Notes: generated from the sequence alone by a model not told the origin. A DNA stretch of 64,000 nucleotides from JAGOEF01 sp029564465 (GCA_029564465.1 JAKQPY010000075.1:1-64000); one strand, 5' to 3'. Counted from the first letter of the stretch, positions 8,813 through 18,324 are shown. Program-made: numbers and translations.

Positions 8813-9936
8813 TGAATATTGCCATAAATACCCGCCTGGTTTTAAAAAACCGGCTCGAAGGTATCGGCTGGTTTACTTACGAAACGGTAGGCCGCATGGC
8901 CCGCAATCATCCTGAGCACAACTTCATTTTTATTTTCGACAGACCGGTCGACCCCGGTTTTGTTTTCTCCGATAATGTAAAAACTGTAGTTGCCGGTCCA
9001 CCAACGCGCCACCCTGTGTTATGGTATATCTGGTTCGAATGGGTAATTCCCCGTATACTCCGAAAGCACAAGGCCGATTTGTTCATTTCGCCCGACGGAT
9101 ATGCATCGCTGCGCACCCGGGTGCCAACCATCACTGTGATTCATGATTTAAATTATGTGTATCACCCCGAATACCTGCCCAAGCTGGCTGCCCGCTATTT
9201 CAACTACTTCATTCCTCGCTACGCATCCAGGTCGAAAAGAATAGGGACGGTGTCGGAATATTCACGTCAGGATATTGCAGCGGTTTATCAGATAAATCCC
9301 GATATTATCGATGTATATTATAATGGTGCCAATGATTTGTATCAACCGGTAAGTGAAACAATTAAATCCGAAATACGGACGAACTACACACAGGGGAAAG
9401 ACTATTTTATTTTTGTTGGGGCACTGAGCCCCCGCAAAAACATCCCCGGTCTGCTCAAGGCCTATGATATTTACCGTGTAAATGGAGGCACCAGGCTCTT
9501 GCTGATCGTTGGCGATGCCATGCATAAAACAGGGGAAATAGATCTGTGTATGCAACAGATGCAATTTGCAGGGGATGTGCTGTTCAGCGGACGGCTACGC
9601 GTTGAAGAGCTGAGCCGGGTAATGGCTTCGGCCAGTGCACTGGTTATGGTACCTTTCTTCGAAGGGTTTGGAATCCCCCTGGTCGAAGCCATGTATTGCG
9701 ATGTTCCGGTAATTTGCAGCAACACCACATCATTGCCCGAAGTTGTGGGCGATGCTGCGCTCATGTGTGACCCAAACGACCACGAAAGCATTGCTTCAAA
9801 TATGGGTAAGCTGGAATCAGACGAAACTTTGCGTATGCAACTGATTGCAAATGGCCGGATTCAACGTACCCGTTTCTCCTGGGATAAATCGGCAGAGCGT
9901 TTGTGGATGTCGGTCGAAAAAGTATTGTCACTATAA
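8812..9936 (+). CDS. Glycosyltransferase family 4 protein
   Basis: A 374-residue GT-B glycosyltransferase. The C-terminal half carries the GT4 signature: FVGALSPRKNIPGLLKAY (about 200-217) and FEGFGIPLVEAM (about 283-294), with the E-x7-E donor-binding pair. It probably transfers a sugar from a nucleotide donor during lipopolysaccharide or surface glycan assembly. Coupling to kdsB suggests an LPS link, but this is not a Kdo transferase of the KdtA family, and its donor cannot be assigned. Confidence 0.85.
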   Translation: MNIAINTRLVLKNRLEGIGWFTYETVGRMARNHPEHNFIFIFDRPVDPGFVFSDNVKTVVAGPPTRHPVLWYIWFEWVIPRILRKHKADLFISPDGYASLRTRVPTITVIHDLNYVYHPEYLPKLAARYFNYFIPRYASRSKRIGTVSEYSRQDIAAVYQINPDIIDVYYNGANDLYQPVSETIKSEIRTNYTQGKDYFIFVGALSPRKNIPGLLKAYDIYRVNGGTRLLLIVGDAMHKTGEIDLCMQQMQFAGDVLFSGRLRVEELSRVMASASALVMVPFFEGFGIPLVEAMYCDVPVICSNTTSLPEVVGDAALMCDPNDHESIASNMGKLESDETLRMQLIANGRIQRTRFSWDKSAERLWMSVEKVLSL

Positions 9937-9938
9937 GT

Positions 9939-10538
9939 ATGTTGTTGCCCTTCAAAAACAACGATGTAACAGAGGCCGGTTGCGATGAAGCAGGACGGGG
10001 CTGTCTGGCCGGCCCGGTGTTTGCCGCTGCTGTAATATTACCACAGAATTTCTGCAACGAAATGCTCAACGACTCCAAAAAGCTTAATCTCCGCCAGCGC
10101 ACAGAGCTTCGCCGCATTATCGAAAACGAAGCCCTGAGCTTTGCAGTAGCCGAAGTGTCGAATCTGAGAATCGACGAGATTAACATTCTAAATGCTTCCA
10201 TCGAAGCCATGCACATAGCTCTAAATAAGCTTAAGCTGCTACCCGGGCACATCCTTGTCGATGGAAACCGTTTTAAAAAATACAAGGATATACCTCACAC
10301 CTGCGTGGTAAAAGGCGATGGCATGTATATGTCGATTGCAGCAGCTTCGGTACTCGCAAAAACATACCGCGACGATTTCATGGAAAAGCTGCACGAAGAA
10401 TTTCCTCATTACTGTTGGAACCGCAACAAAGGCTACCCCACCGCCGATCACCGCCGTGCCATCGAAAAAATCGGACCCACTCACTGGCACCGCCTGAGCT
10501 TCAAACTCACCGAACCACAACTGAAATTTGATTTCTGA
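9939..10538 (+). CDS. rnhB: Ribonuclease HII
   Basis: Cleaves RNA in RNA-DNA hybrids, including single misincorporated ribonucleotides. 199 residues from the ATG at 9939, only two bases after the preceding stop; an upstream GTG (9903) inside the previous gene gives a non-conserved extension and was not used. Catalytic motifs: CDEAGRGCLAGP (about 16-27), NDSKKL (about 46-51), VDGNRF (about 107-112) and SVLAKTYRDD (about 134-143). Last gene of the kdsB-GT4-rnhB run. Confidence 0.95.
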   Translation: MLLPFKNNDVTEAGCDEAGRGCLAGPVFAAAVILPQNFCNEMLNDSKKLNLRQRTELRRIIENEALSFAVAEVSNLRIDEINILNASIEAMHIALNKLKLLPGHILVDGNRFKKYKDIPHTCVVKGDGMYMSIAAASVLAKTYRDDFMEKLHEEFPHYCWNRNKGYPTADHRRAIEKIGPTHWHRLSFKLTEPQLKFDF

Positions 10539-10671
10539 CGAAAATTGATTTAATATCAGTAAGCCAGTCATCCAGCGGGTCATCGATCGAAGTCGTGATG
10601 CAGCCGCAACACAAGACTGGTATTAATCATAAGCTGCCCCCGACACCAAAACCCAAACTGCCCGCTTTTAC

Positions 10672-10679
10672 TATCTTTG
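10672..10679 (+). promoter_or_regulatory. -7 promoter element ahead of prmC
   Basis: TATCTTTG, a perfect TAnnTTTG match, 14 bases before the ATG at 10694, so the transcript would have almost no leader. No convincing -33 element is seen at the usual spacing. The element also supports the inner ATG over an upstream in-frame ATG at 10595. Confidence 0.5.
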
Positions 10680-10693
10680 CAAAAACAACAACC

Positions 10694-11545
10694 ATGACCC
10701 GTCGTCAGCTTTTCCGGCAATTCACTCAGGCACTCAGCCAGCTTTATCCTGCTCCCGAGGCCGAATCGCTGGCTGGTCTTGCCCTCAGGCACGCTGCCCA
10801 AACCGATACCTTGCAATGGCATCTCGGCTACGATCAGGATCCCGGCGAGGCCGAACAGATACGTGCCAACCAAATCCTTCAACGACTGCTGCAACACGAG
10901 CCATTACAGTATATCACCGGTGAAACATGGTTTTGTGGATTGCGTTTTTCGGTCAACCCTTCGGTGCTTATCCCACGCCCCGAAACCGAGATGCTCACCG
11001 ACCGTATTATCAGCGAAAACAAAAATACCCCCAATCTGGTGATTGCCGATATTGGCACCGGTTCAGGCTGCATCGCCATCAGCATGGCAAAACTACTTAC
11101 CCAAAGCCGGGTACATGCCTTCGACCTGTCGGAGGCTGCCCTGAGCACCGCCCGTTCCAATGCCATCGCACAGGGTGTCGAAGTAAATTTTTATACTTTG
11201 GATATTCTTCGCGATTCACTCTCGAAGCACCTGTCCACTGCCGGCATCATCGTCAGTAACCCGCCTTATGTTCTTGAGTCCGATAAACCTGCCATGCTGC
11301 CCAACGTACTCAGCTACGAACCCCATGAGGCACTCTTTGTCCCCGACAACAACCCATTGCTTTTCTACCACGCCATTGCCAGCCAGGCATTCCAAATCCT
11401 CCGCTCCGGTGGCCGCCTCTATTTCGAAATACACGAAACACAAGGCCAAAACTTAATCGAAATGCTACACCAAATGGGCTACACCAACATTCTCCTTTCT
11501 CCCGACTTCAACAACAAACACCGCTTCATCTCCGCCTCAAAATAG
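10694..11545 (+). CDS. prmC: Release factor glutamine N5-methyltransferase
   Basis: Methylates the glutamine of the GGQ loop in peptide-chain release factors, using SAM. 283 residues from the ATG at 10694. An upstream start at 10595 would add 33 residues and is rejected because a -7 promoter element lies inside that extension. Features: N-terminal helical domain with YITGETWFCGLRF and IPRPETE, SAM motif I IADIGTGSGCIAI (about 115-127), and the substrate-binding NPPY (in VSNPPYVLES, about 188-197). Codons here are unusually rich in C at third positions compared with the rest of the window. Confidence 0.94.
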   Translation: MTRRQLFRQFTQALSQLYPAPEAESLAGLALRHAAQTDTLQWHLGYDQDPGEAEQIRANQILQRLLQHEPLQYITGETWFCGLRFSVNPSVLIPRPETEMLTDRIISENKNTPNLVIADIGTGSGCIAISMAKLLTQSRVHAFDLSEAALSTARSNAIAQGVEVNFYTLDILRDSLSKHLSTAGIIVSNPPYVLESDKPAMLPNVLSYEPHEALFVPDNNPLLFYHAIASQAFQILRSGGRLYFEIHETQGQNLIEMLHQMGYTNILLSPDFNNKHRFISASK

Positions 11546-11670
11546 CCCTGCACCCGCTTTCCCAAACTTCCCGGCTTTGTAAAAGCTAATCCCTTAAAAC
11601 TTTTACTTTTCTGCCACCCCCCGCTCGCGCGGATTTGCAATCTGAGCGCAAACAATTGACACACTTTTTT

Positions 11671-11940
11671 GAACATTCTCGTCTTAGCGCTGAACATTCT
11701 TGCTTTAGCACTGAACATTCTTGCTTTAGCATCGAACATTCTCGTCTTAGCGTAGAACATTCTCGTCATAGCGCTGAACATTCTCGCCTTAGCGCTGAAC
11801 ATTCTTGCTTTAGCACTGAACATTCTTGCTTTAGCGCTGAACATTCTTGCTTTAGCGTCGAATATTCTTGCTTTAGCACTGAACATTCTTGCTTTAGCGT
11901 CGAACATTCTCGTTTTAGCGCTGAACATTCTTGCTTTAGA
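11671..11940. repeat. 21-bp tandem repeat array, 12 full copies plus one partial
   Basis: Twelve back-to-back 21-base units start at 11671 and end at 11922, followed by an 18-base partial copy (11923-11940). Each unit reads GAACATTCTYGYYTTAGC followed by a variable triplet (GCT, ACT, ATC, GTA or GTC). Two main unit types occur, CGTC and TGCT, at the middle positions, and the changes travel together. Because 21 is a multiple of three, both strands stay open: plus reads AEHSCFS-like heptads and minus reads SAKARMF-like heptads. No credible start, RBS or conserved flank supports a protein. The array fills the prmC-to-lipoprotein gap, ending 32 bases before the next gene's -33 element. Confidence 0.95.
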
Positions 11941-11971
11941 ATTTACCACCACCGTCATGGCGTTCGTTTTT

Positions 11972-12002
11972 TTTGAACCAGCCATCAAAAAGACTATATT
12001 TG
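11972..12002 (+). promoter_or_regulatory. Promoter for the lipoprotein gene at 12028
   Basis: TTTG (11972-11975), 19 bases, then a perfect TATATTTG (11995-12002), 25 bases before the ATG. One of the clearest promoters in the window. Confidence 0.75.
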
Positions 12003-12027
12003 TACAAGCAACAAAACCCCTGACAAA

Positions 12028-12720
12028 ATGAAAAGACACCATTTCATCCCAGTTATTCTCCTCATCGCTTTCCTCAGTGCCCTCACCGCCTGCGAAACCG
12101 AAAGCCAGCAGGACGTTAATCAAGACCGCATTTATGTGTACTACGAGCTATACTACAATGCCGATCAGGACATAACCTACGCCAAAGCCTCCTTCCGGTT
12201 TGGCAGCATCACCGGCACCATACTTCAGCTCTCAGGCCACAGCTACGTGAAATTCAACGATGCCTACCTTACCTACAAGCCGGTGTTGGCTTACTACGAA
12301 GCCACTTTTCCCGGCCTTGTCACCGAAGGCGACTTCCGCTATATCGACCTCGACAGCACCATATTCGTCAACCACGCCACGCTCCACCCGGTCGATCTGG
12401 CCGAAACACTCGACACCATCCACAAAGGCCATGTATACGAACTGCCTTTCGATGGCGATTCAATCCGTGCCGACGAAACCGTCACAGCCTTCATCAACTC
12501 CACGCTTGGCACCGATCTCCAGACCTTCTCCCAATCGAACCTGCTTACCGTTAGCGTACTCATGCCCGCCGACCGCACACTGGAAATCACCCCGGGCATA
12601 AACACCATCTATGTACGCCGCAATTACCTGAACCCGGTAGCGCAAGCCAGTTCTGCCGGTGCCGAAATTCATTCCATCTATCAGTCGCACGCCCGTCAGA
12701 TATACGTAAAATCCGAGTAA
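12028..12720 (+). CDS. Lipoprotein of unknown function
   Basis: 230 residues with a type II signal peptide whose lipobox LTAC places the lipidated Cys at residue 22. The rest is a soluble, beta-rich domain with no catalytic motif I recognise. Acidic residues after the Cys (ETES) are compatible with surface export of lipoproteins in Bacteroidota, but that is a guess. Own promoter directly upstream; mutS follows 90 bases later and may have a separate promoter. Strong C-ending codon bias, like prmC and mutS on either side. Confidence 0.75.
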   Translation: MKRHHFIPVILLIAFLSALTACETESQQDVNQDRIYVYYELYYNADQDITYAKASFRFGSITGTILQLSGHSYVKFNDAYLTYKPVLAYYEATFPGLVTEGDFRYIDLDSTIFVNHATLHPVDLAETLDTIHKGHVYELPFDGDSIRADETVTAFINSTLGTDLQTFSQSNLLTVSVLMPADRTLEITPGINTIYVRRNYLNPVAQASSAGAEIHSIYQSHARQIYVKSE

Positions 12721-12810
12721 GCCCATTTTTGCCAAAAGATGTTAACACCTGCCAAAAATCACGGCAGAAAAAACTATTTTTAAGCCGCATTTAAAAACAG
12801 GTGATTCCCA

Positions 12811-15417
12811 ATGGCGCAAACCGACGAAACCCCGTTGATGAAGCAGTACTACAGCATCAAGGCCAAACACCCCGATGCCATTCTGCTCTTTAGAGTCGGC
12901 GATTTCTACGAAACTTTCGAAGAAGATGCCCGGCGCGCTTCGTCAATCCTTGGGATCACACTCACCAAACGAGCCAATGGGGCCGCTTCTTATGTCGATT
13001 TGGCAGGCTTTCCCTACCACGCCCTCGACACCTACCTGCCCAAACTCGTAAGAGCCGGCATGCGTGTGGCCATCTGCGAGCAACTCGAAGACCCCAAACA
13101 GACAAAAACCATTGTCCGTCGTGGTATCACCGAACTCGTTACACCCGGTGTGGCCCTCAACGATCAGATACTCGAAAACAAGGAAAATAACTTCCTTGCC
13201 AGCGTCTATATCGATAAAAAGAATATCGGTGTCGCTTTTCTCGACATATCAACCGGCGAATTCCTTCTATCGCAGGGCGAACCCGAATATATTGACAAGC
13301 TGCTTCAAAGTTTCCGACCCAAGGAAGTCCTTTACGAAAGGCAATACAAAGAACAATTCCTTCAGCACTTCGGGACACGACACACCATTTTCCCCCTCGA
13401 CGACTGGGTTTTCACCGAGGAAAATGCCAACGAACGCCTGCTTAACCATTTCAGGGTAAAAAACCTGAAAGGCTTTGGCGTTCACGAAATGATCCACGGG
13501 GTAGTGGCTGCCGGAGCCATTCTCAACTATCTCCTTATCACCGAGCACCGTAATATTGGCCACATTAATGGCTTGTCGCGCATCGACCGTGACCAGTACG
13601 TATGGCTCGATAAGTTCACCGTTCGCAATCTCGAATTGCTGAATAGCATGAGCGAAGGCGGCAAGTCGCTCCTCGACATTCTCGATCGTACTACCAGTCC
13701 CATGGGAGGCCGTCTGCTGCGACGCTGGATAAGCCTTCCGCTGGTAAATCGCGCCAAAATCAACGACCGCCTCGATGTGGTGGAATTTCTGCTGCTCAAC
13801 AAGCCGGTTGCCGAAGAGCTTAAAGCGGGCATTTCGAATGTGGGCGATCTCGAACGACTCATCTCCAAAGTGGCAGCCATACGGGTGAATCCCCGCGAGA
13901 TGGTGCAGCTCAAGCACTCGCTTCATGCAGTAGCACGCGTAAAAGAAAGCGCTGCAATGGCCGGTAATGCCATTCTAACCCGGGTAGCCGACCAGTTAAA
14001 CCCCTGTGCCGATATTTGCCGTCGCCTCGAAGCCGAACTCATCGAAGACGCTCCCAACCTTATAGCCAAAGGCAACGTTATTGCGCCCGGCGTTTCCGCT
14101 GAGCTCGACGAACTTCGTCACATCACCGGTTCCGGAAAAGAATACCTCATCGAAATGCAACAGCGTGAAATCGAAAACACGGGTATCTCTTCGCTACGCA
14201 TCGGTTTCAACAATGTGTTCGGTTATTACTTCGAAGTGCGCAACACGCACAAAGACAAAGTTCCCGAAACATGGATCCGCAAGCAGACGCTCGTCAGTGC
14301 CGAACGATACATCACCGAAGAACTTAAAGAATACGAAAGTAAAATTTTAGGTGCCGAAGAAAAAATTTCCGTAATCGAGCAACGCCTTTTCAACGACCTT
14401 GTACTGAGCATGGGCGATTATATCAGCACCATTCAGCTCAATGCCAATCATATAGCGTTAATCGACTGTCTGTTGTCGTTTGCTCAGGTTGCCGGACAAA
14501 ACAACTACATCAAACCCGGAATCGACGAATCTCGCATCATCGACATTCGTGATGGCCGCCATCCCGTCATCGAAAAACAACTTGCTCCGGGGGATGCCTA
14601 CATCACCAACGATGTCTATCTCGACCCCGATGAGCAGCAAATTATGATGATTACCGGCCCCAACATGTCGGGAAAATCTGCATTACTCAGGCAATCGGCT
14701 CTGATTTGCCTTATGGCACAAATGGGCAGCTTCGTGCCCGCAGCTTCGGCTAATCTAGGCATTGTCGATAAAATATTTACACGCGTAGGTGCATCCGACA
14801 ATATTTCGATGGGAGAATCAACCTTTATGGTCGAAATGAACGAAGCAGCAAGCATCCTCAACAACCTGTCGGACCGCAGTCTCGTACTCCTCGACGAAAT
14901 AGGGCGCGGCACCAGCACTTACGATGGGGTGAGCATTGCCTGGGCTATTGCCGAATACCTGCACGAAAACCCTAAAGCCCGCGCCAAAACACTGTTTGCT
15001 ACCCACTACCATGAGCTCAATGAGATGGAAAAAACCTTTCGTCGCATCAAAAACTTTAACGTTTCGGTAAAAGAAACCGGCGACAAGGTAATCTTTATGC
15101 GTAAACTAAAACCCGGGGGCAGCAACCACAGCTTTGGTATTCATGTGGCTGAAATGGCGGGAATGCCACCATCGGTTATCGACAGGGCAAGGCAGATATT
15201 ATCGCAACTCGAAGGCAGCCGCGATCAAAGCCAGTTGAGCAAACCCACCGAAAAAATCGCAAAAACACGCGAAGGCTATCAGCTTAGCTTCTTCCAACTC
15301 GAAGACCCAGTGCTCAAACAAATCCGCGACGAAATTAAAAATCTCGACATCAACGCCCTCACACCCCTCGAAGCCCTCAACAAACTCAACGAGATTAAAA
15401 AACTGAGTGGGTTATAG
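12811..15417 (+). CDS. mutS: DNA mismatch repair protein MutS
   Basis: Recognises mismatches and small loops and recruits MutL. 868 residues, the normal length for MutS1. The mismatch-binding domain I has GDFYETFEEDA (about 30-40, the Phe-x-Glu that wedges the mismatch). The C-terminal ABC-type ATPase has Walker A GPNMSGKS (about 615-622), the Walker B/signature DEIGRGTSTYDG (about 696-707) and the switch ATHYHEL. The C-terminal tail ends with a beta-clamp-like QLSFFQL. The gene is convergent with the hydrolase at 15444. Confidence 0.97.
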   Translation: MAQTDETPLMKQYYSIKAKHPDAILLFRVGDFYETFEEDARRASSILGITLTKRANGAASYVDLAGFPYHALDTYLPKLVRAGMRVAICEQLEDPKQTKTIVRRGITELVTPGVALNDQILENKENNFLASVYIDKKNIGVAFLDISTGEFLLSQGEPEYIDKLLQSFRPKEVLYERQYKEQFLQHFGTRHTIFPLDDWVFTEENANERLLNHFRVKNLKGFGVHEMIHGVVAAGAILNYLLITEHRNIGHINGLSRIDRDQYVWLDKFTVRNLELLNSMSEGGKSLLDILDRTTSPMGGRLLRRWISLPLVNRAKINDRLDVVEFLLLNKPVAEELKAGISNVGDLERLISKVAAIRVNPREMVQLKHSLHAVARVKESAAMAGNAILTRVADQLNPCADICRRLEAELIEDAPNLIAKGNVIAPGVSAELDELRHITGSGKEYLIEMQQREIENTGISSLRIGFNNVFGYYFEVRNTHKDKVPETWIRKQTLVSAERYITEELKEYESKILGAEEKISVIEQRLFNDLVLSMGDYISTIQLNANHIALIDCLLSFAQVAGQNNYIKPGIDESRIIDIRDGRHPVIEKQLAPGDAYITNDVYLDPDEQQIMMITGPNMSGKSALLRQSALICLMAQMGSFVPAASANLGIVDKIFTRVGASDNISMGESTFMVEMNEAASILNNLSDRSLVLLDEIGRGTSTYDGVSIAWAIAEYLHENPKARAKTLFATHYHELNEMEKTFRRIKNFNVSVKETGDKVIFMRKLKPGGSNHSFGIHVAEMAGMPPSVIDRARQILSQLEGSRDQSQLSKPTEKIAKTREGYQLSFFQLEDPVLKQIRDEIKNLDINALTPLEALNKLNEIKKLSGL

Positions 15418-15443
15418 ATTTTATTGGCGTATTACCAATTCTT

Positions 15444-16244
15444 TTATTTCAAGAACTCCAGCATCTCCTTCACTACCAGTTCGGGTTGCTCGGCATGCAT
15501 CCAGTGGCCTGCTTCGGCAATATCGCGAACGCTCACATTTCCAAAGATAAAACGAATGAGCTTTTCGTCGCTGTGGGGCAGATAATCGGATTTTGTTCCC
15601 CTCAGAAATAATGTAGGGACATTAATCTTATGATCAATAAAATCATCCGGATTAAGCCCGCTGCCAATTTCGGGCAGGTTATTCATCAGGGCTTCAAGGT
15701 TTATACGCCACTGCAATTTGCCATGTTGCTTTTCCACATTTTTCAGCATAAACTGCACCAGACGCCGGCTTTCGATTCCCCGGCTCAGAATCGCTTCGGC
15801 TTCCAGCAGGTTTGTGGCCTGCTCAATGCCCGAATTTATCAGAAAACTCATCAGGTTTAAATGAAACAACGAATGTTCCGACACATCGGTAAGTTGGTGA
15901 TAGCTGCGCGGGGAAATGTCGAGTACAATCAGTTTTTCGAGCCTTTCGGGAAATCGCGAAGCAAAAAACATAGCGGTTTTACCTCCCATCGAATGACCTG
16001 CCAGCGAAAAGCTTTCGATATGCTCCTTATTGGCATATTCCAGCAAATCGTCCGTCATTGCCCTGTAACTATGATCGTAGTGATGCGCCGACTTTCCGTG
16101 ATTGCGCTGGTCGGGCAGATGCACTGTAAATTCCGACGACAATGCCGAGGCAATACTCAACCAGTTATCGCCACTACCATATAAACCATGCAGTACAATC
16201 AGGTGCCGCGATGCATTGCCCTTTTTTCTGGCATATAGCTCCAT
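15444..16244 (-). CDS. Alpha/beta hydrolase (YbfF-like esterase)
   Basis: 266 residues with the alpha/beta-hydrolase fold: oxyanion-hole segment LHGLYGSGDNW (about 18-28), nucleophile elbow GHSMGG (Ser near residue 93) and the late catalytic His in AEAGHWMHAEQP (about 246). Closest in overall pattern to YbfF-type acyl-CoA or ester hydrolases. The substrate is unknown. It starts four bases after the stop of the acid phosphatase gene, so the two are probably co-transcribed. Confidence 0.85.
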   Translation of the reverse strand: MELYARKKGNASRHLIVLHGLYGSGDNWLSIASALSSEFTVHLPDQRNHGKSAHHYDHSYRAMTDDLLEYANKEHIESFSLAGHSMGGKTAMFFASRFPERLEKLIVLDISPRSYHQLTDVSEHSLFHLNLMSFLINSGIEQATNLLEAEAILSRGIESRRLVQFMLKNVEKQHGKLQWRINLEALMNNLPEIGSGLNPDDFIDHKINVPTLFLRGTKSDYLPHSDEKLIRFIFGNVSVRDIAEAGHWMHAEQPELVVKEMLEFLK

Positions 16245-16248
16245 GTTG

Positions 16249-17073
16249 CTATTTTAAGTCTTCGTAGCTGATCATCAACTTACGGCGCTGTTCAAATTTC
16301 GGTGTTTCGCTCTTGTCGTACAGTGGTTTTTCCCATCCGCCATAGGTGGGATTGGGGATAATTACATAGCGTGTTCCAAACAGTGATGCATTGGCATCGA
16401 CAGCTCCTTTGGCATAGTCGGTTTTTCTATCGTCGAAATCGTTGCTGAAATCTGCCAGGTTATCGCCAATAAAAAGAACTACCGAGTAATTCTGCATAAT
16501 TGAATCGCGGCGCATTTTTTTGTCGCTGGTGGTGGTTTTCAGATAAAAACGTTCGGCAGGAATTTCGGGAAAACCCAGAGCTTTCATATTGTTGAGCGTC
16601 CATTGCAGTTCACTGTCAAGGCGGTTTGAAACATAAAATACTTCCACGTTGTTTTCGAGTGCAAACCTGATAAAATCAACGGCACCGGGCAACGCCACTG
16701 CCTTCTCCATCTTACTCCATTCCTCCCACAATTCAGGGCTGAATTCGTTGTGATTTATGCTCATTTCGGCCATAAACGGACTGTTATCAAGCAATGTTTC
16801 GTCGATATCGAGAATTACAGCTTTTTTCAGCGGCGACTTGTCGGCTTTTACATTGGCAACAAGCGCTGTTTTGGCCAGATTGAATGCCTGATAGGAACAA
16901 GCCTGCATTTCGCCCGATAGTTGATACCACAACACCGCCTGATGCAAATAATCGCCGGCATGATTTTCGACCACGGGTTTTTCGCTTTCAGTTTTGGGCT
17001 TTTCGCAGCACGATTGCAACAAAATACTTCCACTAACCAGAGTGGCAACAGCTAATAAATGAACGAGTTTCAT
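16249..17073 (-). CDS. 5'-nucleotidase, lipoprotein e(P4) family (class C acid phosphatase)
   Basis: A 274-residue lipoprotein with lipobox LLQSC. It is a HAD-superfamily phosphatase: the nucleophile motif ILDIDETLLDN (about 87-97) gives the DxDxT aspartates, SNR (about 146-148) follows, and FIGDNLADF (about 196-204) carries the acidic motif. Members release phosphate from nucleoside monophosphates at the outer membrane or in the periplasm, allowing salvage of nucleosides or of nicotinamide riboside. Upstream of, and likely coupled to, the hydrolase gene. Confidence 0.9.
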   Translation of the reverse strand: MKLVHLLAVATLVSGSILLQSCCEKPKTESEKPVVENHAGDYLHQAVLWYQLSGEMQACSYQAFNLAKTALVANVKADKSPLKKAVILDIDETLLDNSPFMAEMSINHNEFSPELWEEWSKMEKAVALPGAVDFIRFALENNVEVFYVSNRLDSELQWTLNNMKALGFPEIPAERFYLKTTTSDKKMRRDSIMQNYSVVLFIGDNLADFSNDFDDRKTDYAKGAVDANASLFGTRYVIIPNPTYGGWEKPLYDKSETPKFEQRRKLMISYEDLK

Positions 17074-17106
17074 AGTAATATAAATTTAATGAGACAAATT
17101 CGGTTT

Positions 17107-18324
17107 TTACATGGCAGCCAGCAACAGGTCGATATCGCGTGAGAACATGCCCAGTTTTTTGCCTATCGACTCGTTGGTGAGGATTCCGCTGAAAACATAC
17201 ACCCCGTTGCGCATACCCGGATACGACTTCAGAAAGCGGTTGATTGATCCGGAAGTGTGGAATTCCAGTAACTTCGGGGCCATCAGGTTGCTCAGGGCAT
17301 ACGATGCTGTGCGGGCTACCCTCGAGGGGATATTGGGCACGCAATAATGAATAACGCCATGCTTTTTGAACACGGGGTTTTTGTGGTTGGTTAGCTTACT
17401 CGATTCGAAACAACCACCCTGATCGATACTGATATCTATGATTATGGAGTTTTTTTTCATTTTCATTACCATTTCTTCGGTAACAAGCATCATGTTGGTG
17501 TCGTTGGTAATGCGCATGGCACCAATTACCACGTCGGCATTTTTCAGTGCATTTTCGAGTACCGATGGTTGGATGGTGCTGGTGAAAACCTGCATGCCGA
17601 GTTGTTGCTGCATACGGTCGAGGCGATACACCGAATGGTCGAACACGGTGACGTGAGCCCCCAGGCCCATGGCAGTTATCGCGGCAAATGTTCCGGCTGT
17701 TCCGGCACCCAGAATCACTACTTCCGATGGAAGAACACCTGTGATGCCCCCCAGCATCTCGCCTTTGCCTTTATGCACATTGCTCAGATATTCCGATGCA
17801 ATCAGTATCGACGAACGCCCTGCAATTTCGCTCATCGAACGAACAATCGGGTATCGGGCATACCGGTCCTGAATATTCTCGAAAGCTATTGCAGTCATTT
17901 TTTTCTGCATCAGCGTATGGAAGTAATCGTCGGGTTGCGAGGCAGCGTGCAGCGATGTAATCAGCATCTGGTTGCCACGAAGCATCTTACATTCCTCCAC
18001 TGTCAGCGGGGCTACTTTCATCACGATGTCACAATTGAAAATCAGTGAGCTATCGTGAGTAATCATAGCTCCGTGGTTCGCATACGACACATCCGTAAAA
18101 TTTGCATTACGGCCTGCATCTGTCCCAATTATTATCTCAAACCCATTGTTAACCAACTGCTCAACAGCCAGCGGCGCAAGAGGAATTCTTCCTTCCATAC
18201 CCGACTCGTCAGCCGGAATGCCAATAGTGAACTTCTTGTCGATGGTGCTTACTTCCAGCATTTCTTCCTGTGGCATCAGCGAGTAATTGCTCAGCAAATG
18301 ATGGGGACGGTCGTGAGTTGACAT
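17107..18324 (-). CDS. ald: Alanine dehydrogenase
   Basis: NAD-dependent interconversion of L-alanine and pyruvate plus ammonia. 405 residues from the ATG at 18324, the length typical of the long Bacteroidota form. The longest frame starts 16 codons earlier with a basic stretch and was not used. Features: GIPADESGMEGRIPLAP N-terminal substrate region, Lys and His contacts in the first domain, and the Rossmann loop VILGAGTAGTFAA (about 202-214), followed by DHSVYRLDRMQ. DISIDQGGCFE matches the family's late active-site segment. Downstream of rnr on the same strand. Confidence 0.92.
   Translation of the reverse strand: MSTHDRPHHLLSNYSLMPQEEMLEVSTIDKKFTIGIPADESGMEGRIPLAPLAVEQLVNNGFEIIIGTDAGRNANFTDVSYANHGAMITHDSSLIFNCDIVMKVAPLTVEECKMLRGNQMLITSLHAASQPDDYFHTLMQKKMTAIAFENIQDRYARYPIVRSMSEIAGRSSILIASEYLSNVHKGKGEMLGGITGVLPSEVVILGAGTAGTFAAITAMGLGAHVTVFDHSVYRLDRMQQQLGMQVFTSTIQPSVLENALKNADVVIGAMRITNDTNMMLVTEEMVMKMKKNSIIIDISIDQGGCFESSKLTNHKNPVFKKHGVIHYCVPNIPSRVARTASYALSNLMAPKLLEFHTSGSINRFLKSYPGMRNGVYVFSGILTNESIGKKLGMFSRDIDLLLAAM

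Noticed and set aside
11671..11940. CRISPR array
   Set aside because: Units are directly adjacent with no unique spacers and no cas genes nearby.
11635..11976. 113-residue plus-strand frame of AEHSCFS heptads
   Set aside because: Same repeat effect; the frame starts and ends in unrelated sequence with no ribosome-binding context.
11479..12123. 214-residue minus-strand frame of SAKARMF heptads
   Set aside because: It is open because of the 21-base repeat, overlaps the prmC end and the start of the 12028 lipoprotein gene, and has no promoter or conserved flank.
15418..15443. Terminator between mutS and the hydrolase gene
   Set aside because: Only a five-base ATTGG/CCAAT stem is seen, too weak to call.
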